DNA from: Berkiella sp964496435
Lineage (GTDB): Bacteria > Pseudomonadota > Gammaproteobacteria > Berkiellales > Berkiellaceae
Assembly (NCBI GenBank): GCA_964496435.1
Contig: CAZBZP010000002.1
Span: 124,001 to 188,000 of the forward strand
Direction: 5' to 3'
Length of the DNA: 64,000 nucleotides
A program made the translations under genes and the position numbers. Shown piece after piece: positions 44,073 through 53,824 of this stretch. The notes under the pieces were generated by a model. The model saw only the letters and a program-made list of their open reading frames with translations, was not told the DNA's origin and did not search any database. How positions within the stretch are numbered: position 1 is the first letter of the stretch; each line of letters starts with the position of its first letter.

Positions 44073-46562
44073 TTAATTTAATCTTCTATCTCTATTTGCG
44101 ATGTCTTGCGCCGTCAAAGATTCCTTTGCGGGCATGACGGTCACGCGACCAGTTAATTCATCATAAGAAAAATCATCAACATTGATTACCCTATGCACTA
44201 AGAGATCTAAGTGGGTGAGCTCTTGTGCTTCTTTCTCGCTGATGATTTTTGCTTGTAATGCAGCCTTAATGGTTGCAGCAAAAGGCCCTTGAACCAAATC
44301 ACTACTCTTAACAGCATCATTTAAACGTTTTAAAAGTGCTTGTAAGCGTGTGGTTTCGGCAAGTGCTTTTTCTAAGGTGGCGATAGCATCTTCATCACGT
44401 GTAGAAACAAACACACTACCACCAAGACGGGTTCTTGCATCACAATGGTGGCTCATGATTTCAGTAATTTCTTTATTATATCGATCGCTAGGCCAGAAAT
44501 TAGGTTGCCCTAATGGCATGATCAATACCCGCAATCCAATACGCACGGCACGATTAGGCAAGTTTTTAAGTAATTCACTCATCGTATGCCAATAATTGGC
44601 TAAGCAATAATCAAGGGACCACTTAACAACACAAAGATCACTTTCTTGTTGACCATGATCTTGATAATGCTTCAATACAGCAGACATCATATACATCATG
44701 GACAAGAGATCACCTAATCTTGCCGAAATGGATTCCTTAAATTTCAACTTACCGCCGAGTAAGGCCATGGAGATATCTGACACCAAGGCAAAGGCACTGC
44801 TGGCTCTGGATAATTGTTGGAAGTAATACTGCAGTTTATTATTGGCAGGGCTTGTAGCAAACTTTGCCAATGTTAAACCATGAAATAAGGATCGTGCAGC
44901 ATTAGATAGGGTATAGCTTATATGCTGACCTAAATAATGTTCAAAGTCCTGCATATTGTCATGCTGCAATGATTGCATTTCTTTCAGGATAAAAGGATGG
45001 CAGCGGATAGCGCCTTGTCCAAAAATAATCATGCTGCGGGTTAAAATATTGGCACCTTCAACCGTAATACCGATAGGTACACCATGATAACTACTGGCCA
45101 AATAATTTTGGGGCCCCATCATGATCCCTTTACCACCGTGAATGTCCATTACGTCGTTGGCAATTTTTCGACCAAGCTCTGTAACGTGGTATTTGGATAT
45201 AGCACCAGGCACAGAGGGTTTTTCGCCAGCATCAATCATGGCAACCGTTAAGCAACGCACGGCTTCAGATATGTAGGTATATCCTGCGATGCGAGCCAAT
45301 ACTTCTTGAATGCCTTCAAATGAAGCAATAGCAGTTTTAAATTGACGACGAACACGCGAATAAGCTCCGGCTGCAAGCGCCGCCACTCTTGCACCGCCTG
45401 CGCTTGAAGAAGGAAGCGAAATAGCACGGCCGGTTGATAAACATTCTACCAACATACGCCAGCCATGGCCGGCCATAGCGGGTCCACCAATTAACCACTC
45501 TAAAGGAATAAAGACATCGACACCTTGTGTTGGTCCATTTTGGAAGGGGATATTTGTTGGCAGATGTCTTCTACCAATGGTGATACCTGGGGTGTTTGTT
45601 GGTATCAAGGCACAGGTAATACCAAGTTCTTGTTTATTGCCAATCAAAGATTCAGGATCATATAGCTTAAAAGCAAGCCCTAAGATTGTCGCAATTGGCG
45701 CCAAGGTGATATAGCGTTTATTCCAATTGAGTTTGATCCCAATGATTTCTTTGCCTTCAAATTCACCCTTACAAATAATACCTGTGTCAGGAATACTGCC
45801 GGCATCAGAGCCTGCTTCTGGTCCTGTGAGGGCAAAGCAAGGTATATCTTCACCACGGGCGAGGCGAGGTAAGTAATAATCTCTTTGTTCTTGGGTGCCA
45901 TAGTGCAATAGCAATTCAGCAGGGCCCAAGGAATTAGGCACGGCAACAGTTGAGGCGAGCGTTAAACTGCGCCCAGCAATCTTGGCTAAAATTTCAGAAT
46001 GGGCAAAAGCGGAGAATTCTTTGCCGCCATATTTTTTAGGAATGATCAGTGCAAAAAAACCTTCATGCTTGAGGTATTGCCAAACCTCAACAGGTAAATC
46101 ATACAATTGATGTGTCACTTCCCAATCGTTAAGCATTTCACATAAATGATTAACTTGATTGTCCATAAAAGCTTGTTCTTCTTCGCTCAGCTTAGGCGCA
46201 GCCATTGTGAGTAATTTTTCCCATTGGGGGTTGCCTGCAAACAATTCTGCATCCCAGCCAACCGTGCCTGCTTCTAAAGCGACTCTTTCGGTTTCTGACA
46301 TGCTGGGCAAAGTATGTTTCATACCATCAAAAGCAGGATGGATAAGATAACGTCGGCGATACTCTGGGTGGTTAAGGAAAAAGGCAACGCCAAGAAAGGC
46401 TGCCCAAAAGAGCAAGAGCCAAAACCAATGTAGCTGAGAAAAGAGGGTGGTGACTAATAAACCGGCACCGATGGCAATGGTTGAAGTCATTAATTGCGCA
46501 CGCAGGAATGCTAATGCTATCAAGCCGCCTAACCAGCAAAGTAACCAAAGCAAAGTGCTCAT
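44073..46562 (-). CDS. fadE: Acyl-CoA dehydrogenase FadE
   Basis: An 829-residue acyl-CoA dehydrogenase of the large FadE (YafH) type, catalysing the first, FAD-dependent oxidation of beta-oxidation. The N-terminus has two hydrophobic segments (residues about 2-20 and 28-62), as in E. coli FadE (814 residues). The dehydrogenase core contains FALTGPEAGSDAGSIPDTG, GRAISLPSSSAGGARVA and MDIHGGKGIMMGPQNYL, and the extra C-terminal domain is present. GGGAGAGA before the ATG supports the start. It is divergent from the DUF945 gene and complements fadD 4 kb away. Confidence 0.95.
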   Translation of the reverse strand: MSTLLWLLCWLGGLIALAFLRAQLMTSTIAIGAGLLVTTLFSQLHWFWLLLFWAAFLGVAFFLNHPEYRRRYLIHPAFDGMKHTLPSMSETERVALEAGTVGWDAELFAGNPQWEKLLTMAAPKLSEEEQAFMDNQVNHLCEMLNDWEVTHQLYDLPVEVWQYLKHEGFFALIIPKKYGGKEFSAFAHSEILAKIAGRSLTLASTVAVPNSLGPAELLLHYGTQEQRDYYLPRLARGEDIPCFALTGPEAGSDAGSIPDTGIICKGEFEGKEIIGIKLNWNKRYITLAPIATILGLAFKLYDPESLIGNKQELGITCALIPTNTPGITIGRRHLPTNIPFQNGPTQGVDVFIPLEWLIGGPAMAGHGWRMLVECLSTGRAISLPSSSAGGARVAALAAGAYSRVRRQFKTAIASFEGIQEVLARIAGYTYISEAVRCLTVAMIDAGEKPSVPGAISKYHVTELGRKIANDVMDIHGGKGIMMGPQNYLASSYHGVPIGITVEGANILTRSMIIFGQGAIRCHPFILKEMQSLQHDNMQDFEHYLGQHISYTLSNAARSLFHGLTLAKFATSPANNKLQYYFQQLSRASSAFALVSDISMALLGGKLKFKESISARLGDLLSMMYMMSAVLKHYQDHGQQESDLCVVKWSLDYCLANYWHTMSELLKNLPNRAVRIGLRVLIMPLGQPNFWPSDRYNKEITEIMSHHCDARTRLGGSVFVSTRDEDAIATLEKALAETTRLQALLKRLNDAVKSSDLVQGPFAATIKAALQAKIISEKEAQELTHLDLLVHRVINVDDFSYDELTGRVTVMPAKESLTAQDIANRDRRLN

Positions 46563-46746
46563 TTTCTCTCCCTAAAATACTTAAAATACACCTGGTGATA
46601 AGTAAACTATCTCGCAAAGATACCACTATCGTCAACCTATAATATAAAGTCGTAGGTGACACGCTGCGCGGATATACGCCATAATCTGGCATATGTTTTA
46701 TACGCATTAGTTTATATACTCACTTATTAAACGAGATCATTACCCT

Positions 46747-48141
46747 ATGAAACGCAAAATTGCGATTTACTTCGTTTTGATTGCTACCTTGTTGGGGGCC
46801 GTGCCTTATTTAACAGGCATGCTGGTAGAACATAAATTTTATGATGTTGTTAATCTTATCGGACAAGTCGATTCACTACCCGCCAGCGTTAATGTCATTT
46901 CATATCAACGAGGTTGGCGTAAATCAGTTGCGCAAACCGAGGTGGTTTTTTATAGCGATAGCAACAATACGAACAAGCAATACCGTCTTATTTTAAGACA
47001 TGATATTCGTCATGGTCCCTTTGTTCAATTGCAGGAAGGGAACTATCGAGAGTGGGAATTTGCCCGCGCATTAGTTCATTCAAGTTTATTGGTAACACAA
47101 GAAGCAGAAAAGATCCTGCTTGCTGAAATTGGACAAACCAACTTGTTCTCCATTGAGAGTAAATTTGACATCAATGGTGCAGTTAAAATTGTTCTCATGG
47201 GGCCACAACTTAAGTTAAAAGAGCATGAAGGCACAGACAGAGTCGCTTTTAAAGGGCTTAAAGGTGTTTGGAACATCAGCGCCGATATGCAGCAAATTGA
47301 TGGACAAATGCTATTGCCTGGCATGGATATTGAATTTAATGGCGTCCGACTTTTTTTAAGCAACCTCTATTACAACACACAATTAAAAGCATCAGCTCAA
47401 GGCTTGTGGCCCGGAGAATTTAATGTCAATGCTGAAAAGTTGAGCTTGGCAATTGCTTCAAGTGATATCAATATCATCGTAGATGGTTTTAACAGCAGAG
47501 GGGTTGTGGGTGTCCAGGGACAATATGCTGATCTCATTGGTTTGTGCCATATACAGCAGCTTAGTTTAAATGACAAAGTCTATGGCCCGATTGAATATAG
47601 CAACACCCTAAAACATATTGATGCACAAGCCTTTAAATCATTTTTGTCGCTTAATCATCAGATAAAGACCGGGCATCAAGAAGCAAAAGCAAAATTATTT
47701 AAATACTTTATCAGTGTGCTACCGGAACTTTTAAAAGGCAGGCCTGAATACACTATTGATAGATTTTCAATTCATGGTCCTGCAGGCGATTTTAATGCGC
47801 AACTTTATGTTGCAATTGGTGGCCTAGAAGCTTACAACATCAGCAATTTTCCTCAAATTTTGCAGTCCATCGTTGCTAAAGCGGCCTTTGTGATCCCTAA
47901 AAGCATGTTAAAGGACATACTCACCGTTCAATACCAGCAAAAAAATGCTCAAGGTGCTATTCCCTCAGAGCAGGCTCCCTCAGCGGAACAACAAGCGTTG
48001 CAAACCATTGCAAAATGGTTGCAAGAAAATATGCTGGTAGAAAAAGATCAATATTATTTGATGAATGTTGAAGTGAAAGAGGGCAAGTTTGCTATTAATG
48101 GGCAATTCACACAAATGCCATTGCCGGGGCAAGCACGTTAA
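46747..48141 (+). CDS. DUF945 (YdgA) family protein
   Basis: A 464-residue protein with an N-terminal membrane anchor or signal sequence (KIAIYFVLIATLLGAVPYLTG) and a long beta-rich region. The start, the SYQRGWRKSVAQTEV block and RHDIRHGPFV are typical of the DUF945/YdgA family, inner-membrane anchored periplasmic proteins of unknown function in gammaproteobacteria. AsmA-like lipid-related roles have been suggested for similar folds but nothing here proves it. The C-terminal MNVEVKEGKFAINGQ segment completes the family. Monocistronic. Confidence 0.8.
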   Translation: MKRKIAIYFVLIATLLGAVPYLTGMLVEHKFYDVVNLIGQVDSLPASVNVISYQRGWRKSVAQTEVVFYSDSNNTNKQYRLILRHDIRHGPFVQLQEGNYREWEFARALVHSSLLVTQEAEKILLAEIGQTNLFSIESKFDINGAVKIVLMGPQLKLKEHEGTDRVAFKGLKGVWNISADMQQIDGQMLLPGMDIEFNGVRLFLSNLYYNTQLKASAQGLWPGEFNVNAEKLSLAIASSDINIIVDGFNSRGVVGVQGQYADLIGLCHIQQLSLNDKVYGPIEYSNTLKHIDAQAFKSFLSLNHQIKTGHQEAKAKLFKYFISVLPELLKGRPEYTIDRFSIHGPAGDFNAQLYVAIGGLEAYNISNFPQILQSIVAKAAFVIPKSMLKDILTVQYQQKNAQGAIPSEQAPSAEQQALQTIAKWLQENMLVEKDQYYLMNVEVKEGKFAINGQFTQMPLPGQAR

Positions 48142-48152
48142 TGAATTAGTTA

Positions 48153-48187
48153 AGGGGGGCCAGATGCTTGCCAAGTGAGGGCCCCCT
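48153..48187. terminator. GC-rich hairpin between convergent genes
   Basis: AGGGGGGCC (48153-48161) pairs with GGGCCCCCT (48179-48187) with single-base bulges; an inner CTTGCCAAG strengthens it. It lies between the stops at 48141 and 48203. Confidence 0.6.
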
Positions 48188-48202
48188 AGCATTCACTTAT
48201 TA

Positions 48203-49228
48203 TTATTTATCTCTTAAATGTCCCTGCACCACCACACTTATTTCTCTTAAATACTTGGCTTTTAGCTCAGGCGCTAAAAAGCTGGCATTGATACTATTTT
48301 GAGCAAGCTTCACGATATCTTCTGCTGTGAGTCCCAGTTGTTTTTCACAAGCCAAGTAATTTTCAACTACATAGCCACCAAAATAAGCAGCATCATCAGA
48401 ATTGATTGTGATACATAAGCCCTGATCTAATAATTGTTTGAGATTGTGCGCTTTGAGATCTTTGAACACACACAATTTGATATTAGATAAAGGACACACC
48501 GTTAAAGGGATCTGATGTTCTTTTAAATAGGCAACTAATGCCGCATCTTCGGTACAACGTACGCCATGGTCGATACGTTTAACATGAAGTTGTTTGATAG
48601 CATTCCAGATATACTCAGCAGGGCCTTCTTCGCCAGCATGGGCAACGGTTAAAAATCCTTCCTTGAGTGCTTGCTGATAGACTCGCTCAAACTTTTCTGG
48701 GGGATTTCCTTTCTCGCCAGAGTCTAAACCAATGGCAATAATTTTATCTTTGAAAGGCAGGGCTTGCTTTAAGGTTTCAAAGGCTTCTTCTTCAGATAAG
48801 TGTCTTAAAAAACACATAATTAAATGAGAGCTGATACCTAATTTTTGTTTGGCATCTTCTAGTGCACGATGAATACCTTTTAATACCGTTTCAAAAGGGA
48901 TCCCACGCATGGTATGTGTTTGTGGATCAAAGAAAATTTCCGTGTGGCAAATATTATCTTCCTTGGCTTTGAGTAAATAAGCCCAGGTTAAATCATAGAA
49001 ATCTTGCTCGGTGATTAAAACGCTTGCGCCTTGATAATAAATATCCAAAAAGGATTGTAAATTGCTAAATTCATAAGCTTTGCGTACTTCTTCTGGATTT
49101 GCAAAGGTCAGTTTGATGTTATTGCGTTGGGCGAGTGTAAACATAAGCTCAGGCTCAAGTGTGCCCTCAATGTGGCAGTGTAATTCTGCTTTTGGGATCT
49201 CGCGGATTAAATTTTCAAGATGATGCAT
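48203..49228 (-). CDS. Adenine deaminase (adenosine-deaminase-like family)
   Basis: A 341-residue zinc-dependent deaminase. Metal ligands and catalytic residues are in AELHCHIEGTLEP (His-x-His), the HAGEEGPAEYIW block (His and catalytic Glu), KRIDHGVR and NSDDAAYFGGYV. The Asn-Ser-Asp-Asp ... Tyr-Phe-Gly-Gly signature is that of the bacterial adenine deaminase branch (adenine to hypoxanthine), not of true adenosine deaminases, which have a different sequence after the metal Asp. EIFFDPQTHTMRGIPF is also typical. Length is normal. It follows mutS by 35 bases on the same strand. With the guanine deaminase at the window end it points to purine-base interconversion. Confidence 0.87.
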   Translation of the reverse strand: MHHLENLIREIPKAELHCHIEGTLEPELMFTLAQRNNIKLTFANPEEVRKAYEFSNLQSFLDIYYQGASVLITEQDFYDLTWAYLLKAKEDNICHTEIFFDPQTHTMRGIPFETVLKGIHRALEDAKQKLGISSHLIMCFLRHLSEEEAFETLKQALPFKDKIIAIGLDSGEKGNPPEKFERVYQQALKEGFLTVAHAGEEGPAEYIWNAIKQLHVKRIDHGVRCTEDAALVAYLKEHQIPLTVCPLSNIKLCVFKDLKAHNLKQLLDQGLCITINSDDAAYFGGYVVENYLACEKQLGLTAEDIVKLAQNSINASFLAPELKAKYLREISVVVQGHLRDK

Positions 49229-49263
49229 ATCTTTTCCTTATTTATTTGTAATTTATTCAGCAT

Positions 49264-51843
49264 TTAAGCAAGCTCTTTGATGAGCAACCCTTTGAGTTCA
49301 TATAATTTCTTCAAGGCTTCTTTGGGGGTGAATTCATCAGGATCACAATTTTCCAATTCTTTTATAAGCAGCGAATTTGTTTGCTGTTTGCTATTTTTAA
49401 GAGGTGGCGCAGGCCTAAGTAAAGCTTGGTCTTCTAATTGGATAAGCGTTTTTTGTGCTTGTTGTATTACCTGCTTGGGTATGCCTGCTAGCCTTGCAAC
49501 TTGTAAACCATAGCTTTTATTGGCAGGTCCTTTTTCTACTTTATGCAAAAATATTAAATTGTCTTCATGCTCTTTGGCATCCATATGAATATTTTCACAA
49601 TGGGCTAACTGTTTACATAAAGTTGTTAACTCAAAATAATGGGTTGAGAATAAAGTTAAAGCTTTAATGCGCGTTGTGAGATCAACCATGCAGGACCATG
49701 CCAAAGCCAAGCCATCAAAGGTACTGGTACCTCGACCTATTTCATCGATGATAACTAAGCTTTTATCAGTAGCGTAATGCAAAATATTTGCTGTTTCTGT
49801 CATCTCAACCATAAAAGTGGATTGACCTTTGGCAAGGTTATCGCTGGCACCAATACGAGTAAAAATACGATCGATTGGGCCAATTTGTGCACTTTTAACC
49901 GGGACATAAGATCCGATGTGTGCCATTAACACAATCAGGGCTGTTTGGCGCATATAGGTAGATTTGCCGCCCATGTTAGGACCTGTAATCAACAGCGTTG
50001 AAGTGCTTTGAGATAATTCAACATCATTAGGGATAAAAGGTTCATCCAATAATCTTTCAACAACGGGATGTCTTGCTTGCACTAAGGAGATGCCATTTGT
50101 TTTGCTTAAGGTTGGGCATTGATAATCATGACGGTTGGCAACTTGCGCCAGTGCATTTAACACATCCACTTCTGCTATGAGGCTGGCGGTTTGTTGTAAT
50201 TCTTGAAGCGATGTTAGCAAATTTTTCAATAAGGCTTCATAGAGTTCTTTTTCCCGTGAAAGTGCCTTTTCATTGCTGGAGAGCACTTTCTCTTCAAAAA
50301 CTTTTAATTCAGGTGTTATATAACGCTCAACATTTTTAAGCGTCTGTCGCCTGACATAATCTTTGGGCGCCATATGAGATTGCGCACGGCTGAGTTCAAT
50401 ATAAAAGCCATGAATGCGGTTATAGCCAACTTTCAGTGTGCTTAATTTGGTTCTTGCTTGTTCTTTTTGTTCTAGTTTGTGCAAAAAGCTTTCTGCATTT
50501 TCACTTAAAGAACGTAATTCATCTAAAGTTTCATCATAGCCAGGTGCGATGACATTGCCATCTCGAATGACTACCGGTGGGTTTTCAATTATCGCTTTTT
50601 TGAGGGTATTGCGAACCGTTCTATGCTCTTGTATTTTTTCAAGTTGTTCATCGCTTAGCGTCTGGCAAGTTTTCAACAAGCTTTTGATATGAGGTATTTG
50701 TTCAAGTGCGATTTTAAGCTTTTCAAGATCACGAGGTCTTGCACTTTGTAGCGCAACACGACCCAAGATACGTTCACAATCACCAACCTGCTTAAGCATT
50801 TCATGTAGTTTTTCTGATTTTTCAGTATTCAATAAGCTCTGCACTGCGCGCTGGCGTATTTTGAGATGCTTATGATTGCTTAGGGGCTGATGTATCCAAC
50901 GAGAAAGCAAACGACTTCCCATAGGGGTTGCGGTGTTATCTAAGATGGAGAATAAGGTGTTCTCACTTGTGCCTTGTAGATTTTGTGTCAGCTCCAAATT
51001 GCGTCTTGAATGGGGATCAAGTTGGATAAAATCTTTTGCATTCTCGACTATGAGGCGATGTATATGTGGCAGTGCGCGCTTTTGTGTTTCTTGCACATAG
51101 CGCAGCAAACAACCAGCGGCTTGAATGCCGACTTTTAAATGCTCACAAGCAAAAGCCTTTAGATTTTTGGTATTAAATTGTAAGCATAATTGTCGGTAAG
51201 CAGTGTCATAATCAAAATCCCATTTAGCGCGCTTATGTACTAAAGTCTGCTTTTTAAGCGTTTCTAGGAATGCTGCGCTTTCTTCAATTAATAGCTCTTT
51301 AGGTTGTAAACGTTGAATTTCAGTGAGAAGCTCCTCAACAGCGTTTACTTCTTGTAGCATAAAACGCCCACTGGATAGTTCAAGGCTTGCGATGCCGAGC
51401 GTATTTTTTTCAATACTGACAGCAACAAGTAAATTGGCAATTTTAGCTTCGAGTAAAGCTTCATCTGTCACGGTGGCTGGGGTTAGAATTTGAACGACTT
51501 GTCTTTCAACTGGCCCTTTGCTGGTTGCGGGATCGCCAATTTGTTCGCAAATCACAACGGATTCACCCGCGTGTAACAATCTTGCTAAATAATTTTCTGC
51601 TGCATGAAATGGCACGCCGGCCATGGGAATAGGATTACCTTGTGCTTGACCACGTGCCGTTAAGGTGATGTCCAATAATTGTGCGGCTTTTTTAGCATCT
51701 TCAAAAAAGAGTTCATAAAAATCACCCATGCGATAAAACAATAATTGTTCAGGGTGTTGTGCTTTGATGCGCAAATATTGTTGCATCATGGGGGTATGGG
51801 CTTGTACGGGCGCATCTATCGAGGAGGTTTTGTTCTTTGTCAT
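49264..51843 (-). CDS. mutS: DNA mismatch repair protein MutS
   Basis: An 859-residue MutS, which recognises mismatches and starts repair with MutL. The N-terminal mismatch-binding domain includes FYRMGDFYELFFEDAKKA with the Phe-x-Glu motif. The ABC-type ATPase has LLITGPNMGGKSTYMRQ (Walker A), LVIIDEIGRGTSTFDGLAL (signature and Walker B) and LFSTHYFELT. The C-terminal helix-turn-helix dimerisation segment ends at residue 859. Length matches E. coli (853). No key residue is missing. It is divergent from recA, with 276 bases between the starts. Confidence 0.97.
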   Translation of the reverse strand: MTKNKTSSIDAPVQAHTPMMQQYLRIKAQHPEQLLFYRMGDFYELFFEDAKKAAQLLDITLTARGQAQGNPIPMAGVPFHAAENYLARLLHAGESVVICEQIGDPATSKGPVERQVVQILTPATVTDEALLEAKIANLLVAVSIEKNTLGIASLELSSGRFMLQEVNAVEELLTEIQRLQPKELLIEESAAFLETLKKQTLVHKRAKWDFDYDTAYRQLCLQFNTKNLKAFACEHLKVGIQAAGCLLRYVQETQKRALPHIHRLIVENAKDFIQLDPHSRRNLELTQNLQGTSENTLFSILDNTATPMGSRLLSRWIHQPLSNHKHLKIRQRAVQSLLNTEKSEKLHEMLKQVGDCERILGRVALQSARPRDLEKLKIALEQIPHIKSLLKTCQTLSDEQLEKIQEHRTVRNTLKKAIIENPPVVIRDGNVIAPGYDETLDELRSLSENAESFLHKLEQKEQARTKLSTLKVGYNRIHGFYIELSRAQSHMAPKDYVRRQTLKNVERYITPELKVFEEKVLSSNEKALSREKELYEALLKNLLTSLQELQQTASLIAEVDVLNALAQVANRHDYQCPTLSKTNGISLVQARHPVVERLLDEPFIPNDVELSQSTSTLLITGPNMGGKSTYMRQTALIVLMAHIGSYVPVKSAQIGPIDRIFTRIGASDNLAKGQSTFMVEMTETANILHYATDKSLVIIDEIGRGTSTFDGLALAWSCMVDLTTRIKALTLFSTHYFELTTLCKQLAHCENIHMDAKEHEDNLIFLHKVEKGPANKSYGLQVARLAGIPKQVIQQAQKTLIQLEDQALLRPAPPLKNSKQQTNSLLIKELENCDPDEFTPKEALKKLYELKGLLIKELA

Positions 51844-52119
51844 GTGCTTTTCTAATTTTAGTTACAATTCAAAATACGTTCAGCCGCTGTGATGTGTTTT
51901 GTACCTCTTTAGCCAATCTGCATCAAGAATTTTCCTTGATTTCTTTTTAAAGCGAAGCTAAATTGATTATGGTAACAAAAATTATCCAGCGACGAAGTTG
52001 TGTGCGATAATAGCCAAACCGTTTTCGCCTTATAGGCTGCGCCGGTCGAGGCGCGAAGTTTAGTTGATTATATTAATTTATTTTTTTAATTTTTTGGTTT
52101 ATACGTAGGGGTAATCACC

Positions 52120-53235
52120 ATGGATGACAATAGAAAACAGGCATTAAATGCAGCGTTATCGCAAATTGATCGTCAGTTTGGTAAAGGTTCTGTAATGTGG
52201 CTAGGCGATAAAGGCGCTATAGCCGATATCGAAGCCATTTCAACAGGTTCTTTAGGTTTGGACGTCGCTCTGGGTATTGGTGGCTTGCCCCGTGGACGTA
52301 TCGTGGAAATTTATGGACCAGAATCTTCTGGTAAAACCACACTGACATTGCAAGTCGTTGCAGAATGCCAGCGTAAAGGTGGGGTAGCTGCCTTTATCGA
52401 TGCTGAACACGCACTTGATCCTGTTTATGCCGAAAAACTCGGCGTTAAATTGGATGAACTTTTAATTTCTCAACCAGACACCGGCGAACAAGCACTTGAA
52501 ATTGCAGATATGTTAGTACGCTCAGGCGGTGTGGATGTCATCATTATCGACTCCGTTGCTGCTTTAACCCCTAAAGCTGAAATTGAAGGTGAAATGGGCG
52601 ACCAACACGTTGGTTTACAAGCAAGATTAATGTCCCAAGCCTTGAGAAAGCTTACTGGTAATCTCAAGCGTTCCAATACTTTAGCCATCTTTATTAACCA
52701 AATTCGTATGAAAATTGGGGTCATGTTTGGCAGCCCTGAAACCACAACTGGTGGTAATGCGCTTAAATTTTATTCTTCTGTACGCTTAGATATTCGCCGT
52801 ATTGGCTCTATCAAAAAAGGCGAAGAAGTCATGGGCAGCGAAACCCGTGTGAAAGTGGTGAAAAATAAAGTAGCACCGCCCTTTAGACAAGCTGAATTTG
52901 AAATTCTCTACGGTGAAGGCATTTCACGCTTAGGTGAAGTCGTTGAATTAGGCGTAAAATTAGAATTCATTGAAAAATCCGGTGCTTGGTACAGCTATCA
53001 AGGTAACCGTATTGGCCAAGGTAAAGAAAATGCGCGCCAATTCTTGCAAGATAATCCACAAATTGCCCAAGAATTAGAAGCGAAAATTCGTGAAAAGACC
53101 TTGCCGCCATTACGTCAAGCATCCGCAGGCTCTACAACTGTTTCTCCTATCCTCAAAGAAGAAAGCGCTAAATCTAAATCTTCCAAAGTGAAGAATATGA
53201 TGGAGAGCGGGGAACTGCTTGAGGAAGAGATTTGA
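52120..53235 (+). CDS. recA: Recombinase RecA
   Basis: A 371-residue RecA, catalysing ATP-dependent strand exchange and coprotease activity. Walker A is GPESSGKTTL, LIIDSVAALTPKAEIEGEMGD and NQIRMKIGVMFGSPETTTGG are universal (L1 and L2 loops). The C-terminus is ~20 residues longer than in E. coli and ends acidic (MMESGELLEEEI), as expected for self-modulation. AGGGG before the ATG is a usable ribosome binding site. In the 276 bases upstream I found no CTG-N10-CAG LexA-type operator. recX follows after a structured repeat. Confidence 0.98.
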   Translation: MDDNRKQALNAALSQIDRQFGKGSVMWLGDKGAIADIEAISTGSLGLDVALGIGGLPRGRIVEIYGPESSGKTTLTLQVVAECQRKGGVAAFIDAEHALDPVYAEKLGVKLDELLISQPDTGEQALEIADMLVRSGGVDVIIIDSVAALTPKAEIEGEMGDQHVGLQARLMSQALRKLTGNLKRSNTLAIFINQIRMKIGVMFGSPETTTGGNALKFYSSVRLDIRRIGSIKKGEEVMGSETRVKVVKNKVAPPFRQAEFEILYGEGISRLGEVVELGVKLEFIEKSGAWYSYQGNRIGQGKENARQFLQDNPQIAQELEAKIREKTLPPLRQASAGSTTVSPILKEESAKSKSSKVKNMMESGELLEEEI

Positions 53236-53251
53236 ATCTTTCCAATCTCCT

Positions 53252-53380
53252 AAATCTCCCTCTGACCCTTCGGGTCTTCCCTCTTTACGAAAGAGGGAGA
53301 TTTGATTCGCTGCGCTCATCATGCCCCCTTTTGTAAAGGGGGCCGCCAAGCCGAAGTGTAACGGAAGCGGACGGGGGGAT
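53252..53380. repeat. Structured palindromic element between recA and recX
   Basis: The element holds a 12-bp inverted repeat (AAATCTCCCTCT at 53252-53263 / AGAGGGAGATTT at 53292-53303) enclosing GACCCTTCGGGTC and CCCTCTTTACGAAAGAGGG hairpins. A second perfect palindrome, GCCCCCTTT / AAAGGGGGC, lies at 53323-53343, and a GC-rich segment ends in GGGGGGATTTG. It looks like a small dispersed palindromic repeat (REP/MITE-like). Its right end supplies the G-rich motif before the recX start. Confidence 0.7.
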
Positions 53381-53803
53381 TTGCGCACCAAAGCACTCTA
53401 CTACCTTGCTCGCCGAGATTATTCTCGATATGAGTTATCTCAGAAGCTTTCTATCAAGGGCTTCCCTTCTTCAGAAATTCACACTGTGCTAGATGAATTA
53501 GAGAATGAAAACTTACTAAATGAAGAGCGTTTTATCGCCAGTTTTATTCGCTTTCGGTCTAGCAAAGGTTATGGACCACTAAAAATTTGTGCCGAGCTGG
53601 CTAAGCGTGGTATTGATCACAGCCGAATTCGCCGATCCGATATCTGGCAAGGAATGTCCTGGAATGATATCGCCATTTGCGCCAGAATAAAGCGTTTCGG
53701 GGAAGCAATTCCGCAAGAAAAAGAACAACGATTACAGCAAGCGCGATTTTTGCAGAATCGTGGCTTTGGCAGCGACGAAATACGCTTTGCATTAGCACAA
53801 TAA
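53381..53803 (+). CDS. recX: Regulatory protein RecX
   Basis: A 140-residue RecX, a helical-repeat inhibitor that caps RecA filaments. ALYYLARRDYSRYELSQKL is the family start, followed by LDELENENLLNEERFIASFIRFRSSKGYGPLKI, which is diagnostic. I place the start at TTG 53381 because homologous sequence begins there and GGGGGG lies just before it; the frame is open 60 bases further (ATG 53321) but that part is translated from the palindromic repeat and looks unlike RecX. It lies between recA and alaS, the standard order. Confidence 0.85.
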   Translation: MRTKALYYLARRDYSRYELSQKLSIKGFPSSEIHTVLDELENENLLNEERFIASFIRFRSSKGYGPLKICAELAKRGIDHSRIRRSDIWQGMSWNDIAICARIKRFGEAIPQEKEQRLQQARFLQNRGFGSDEIRFALAQ

Positions 53804-53824
53804 ATTTCAGCACCTGGGTGAACT

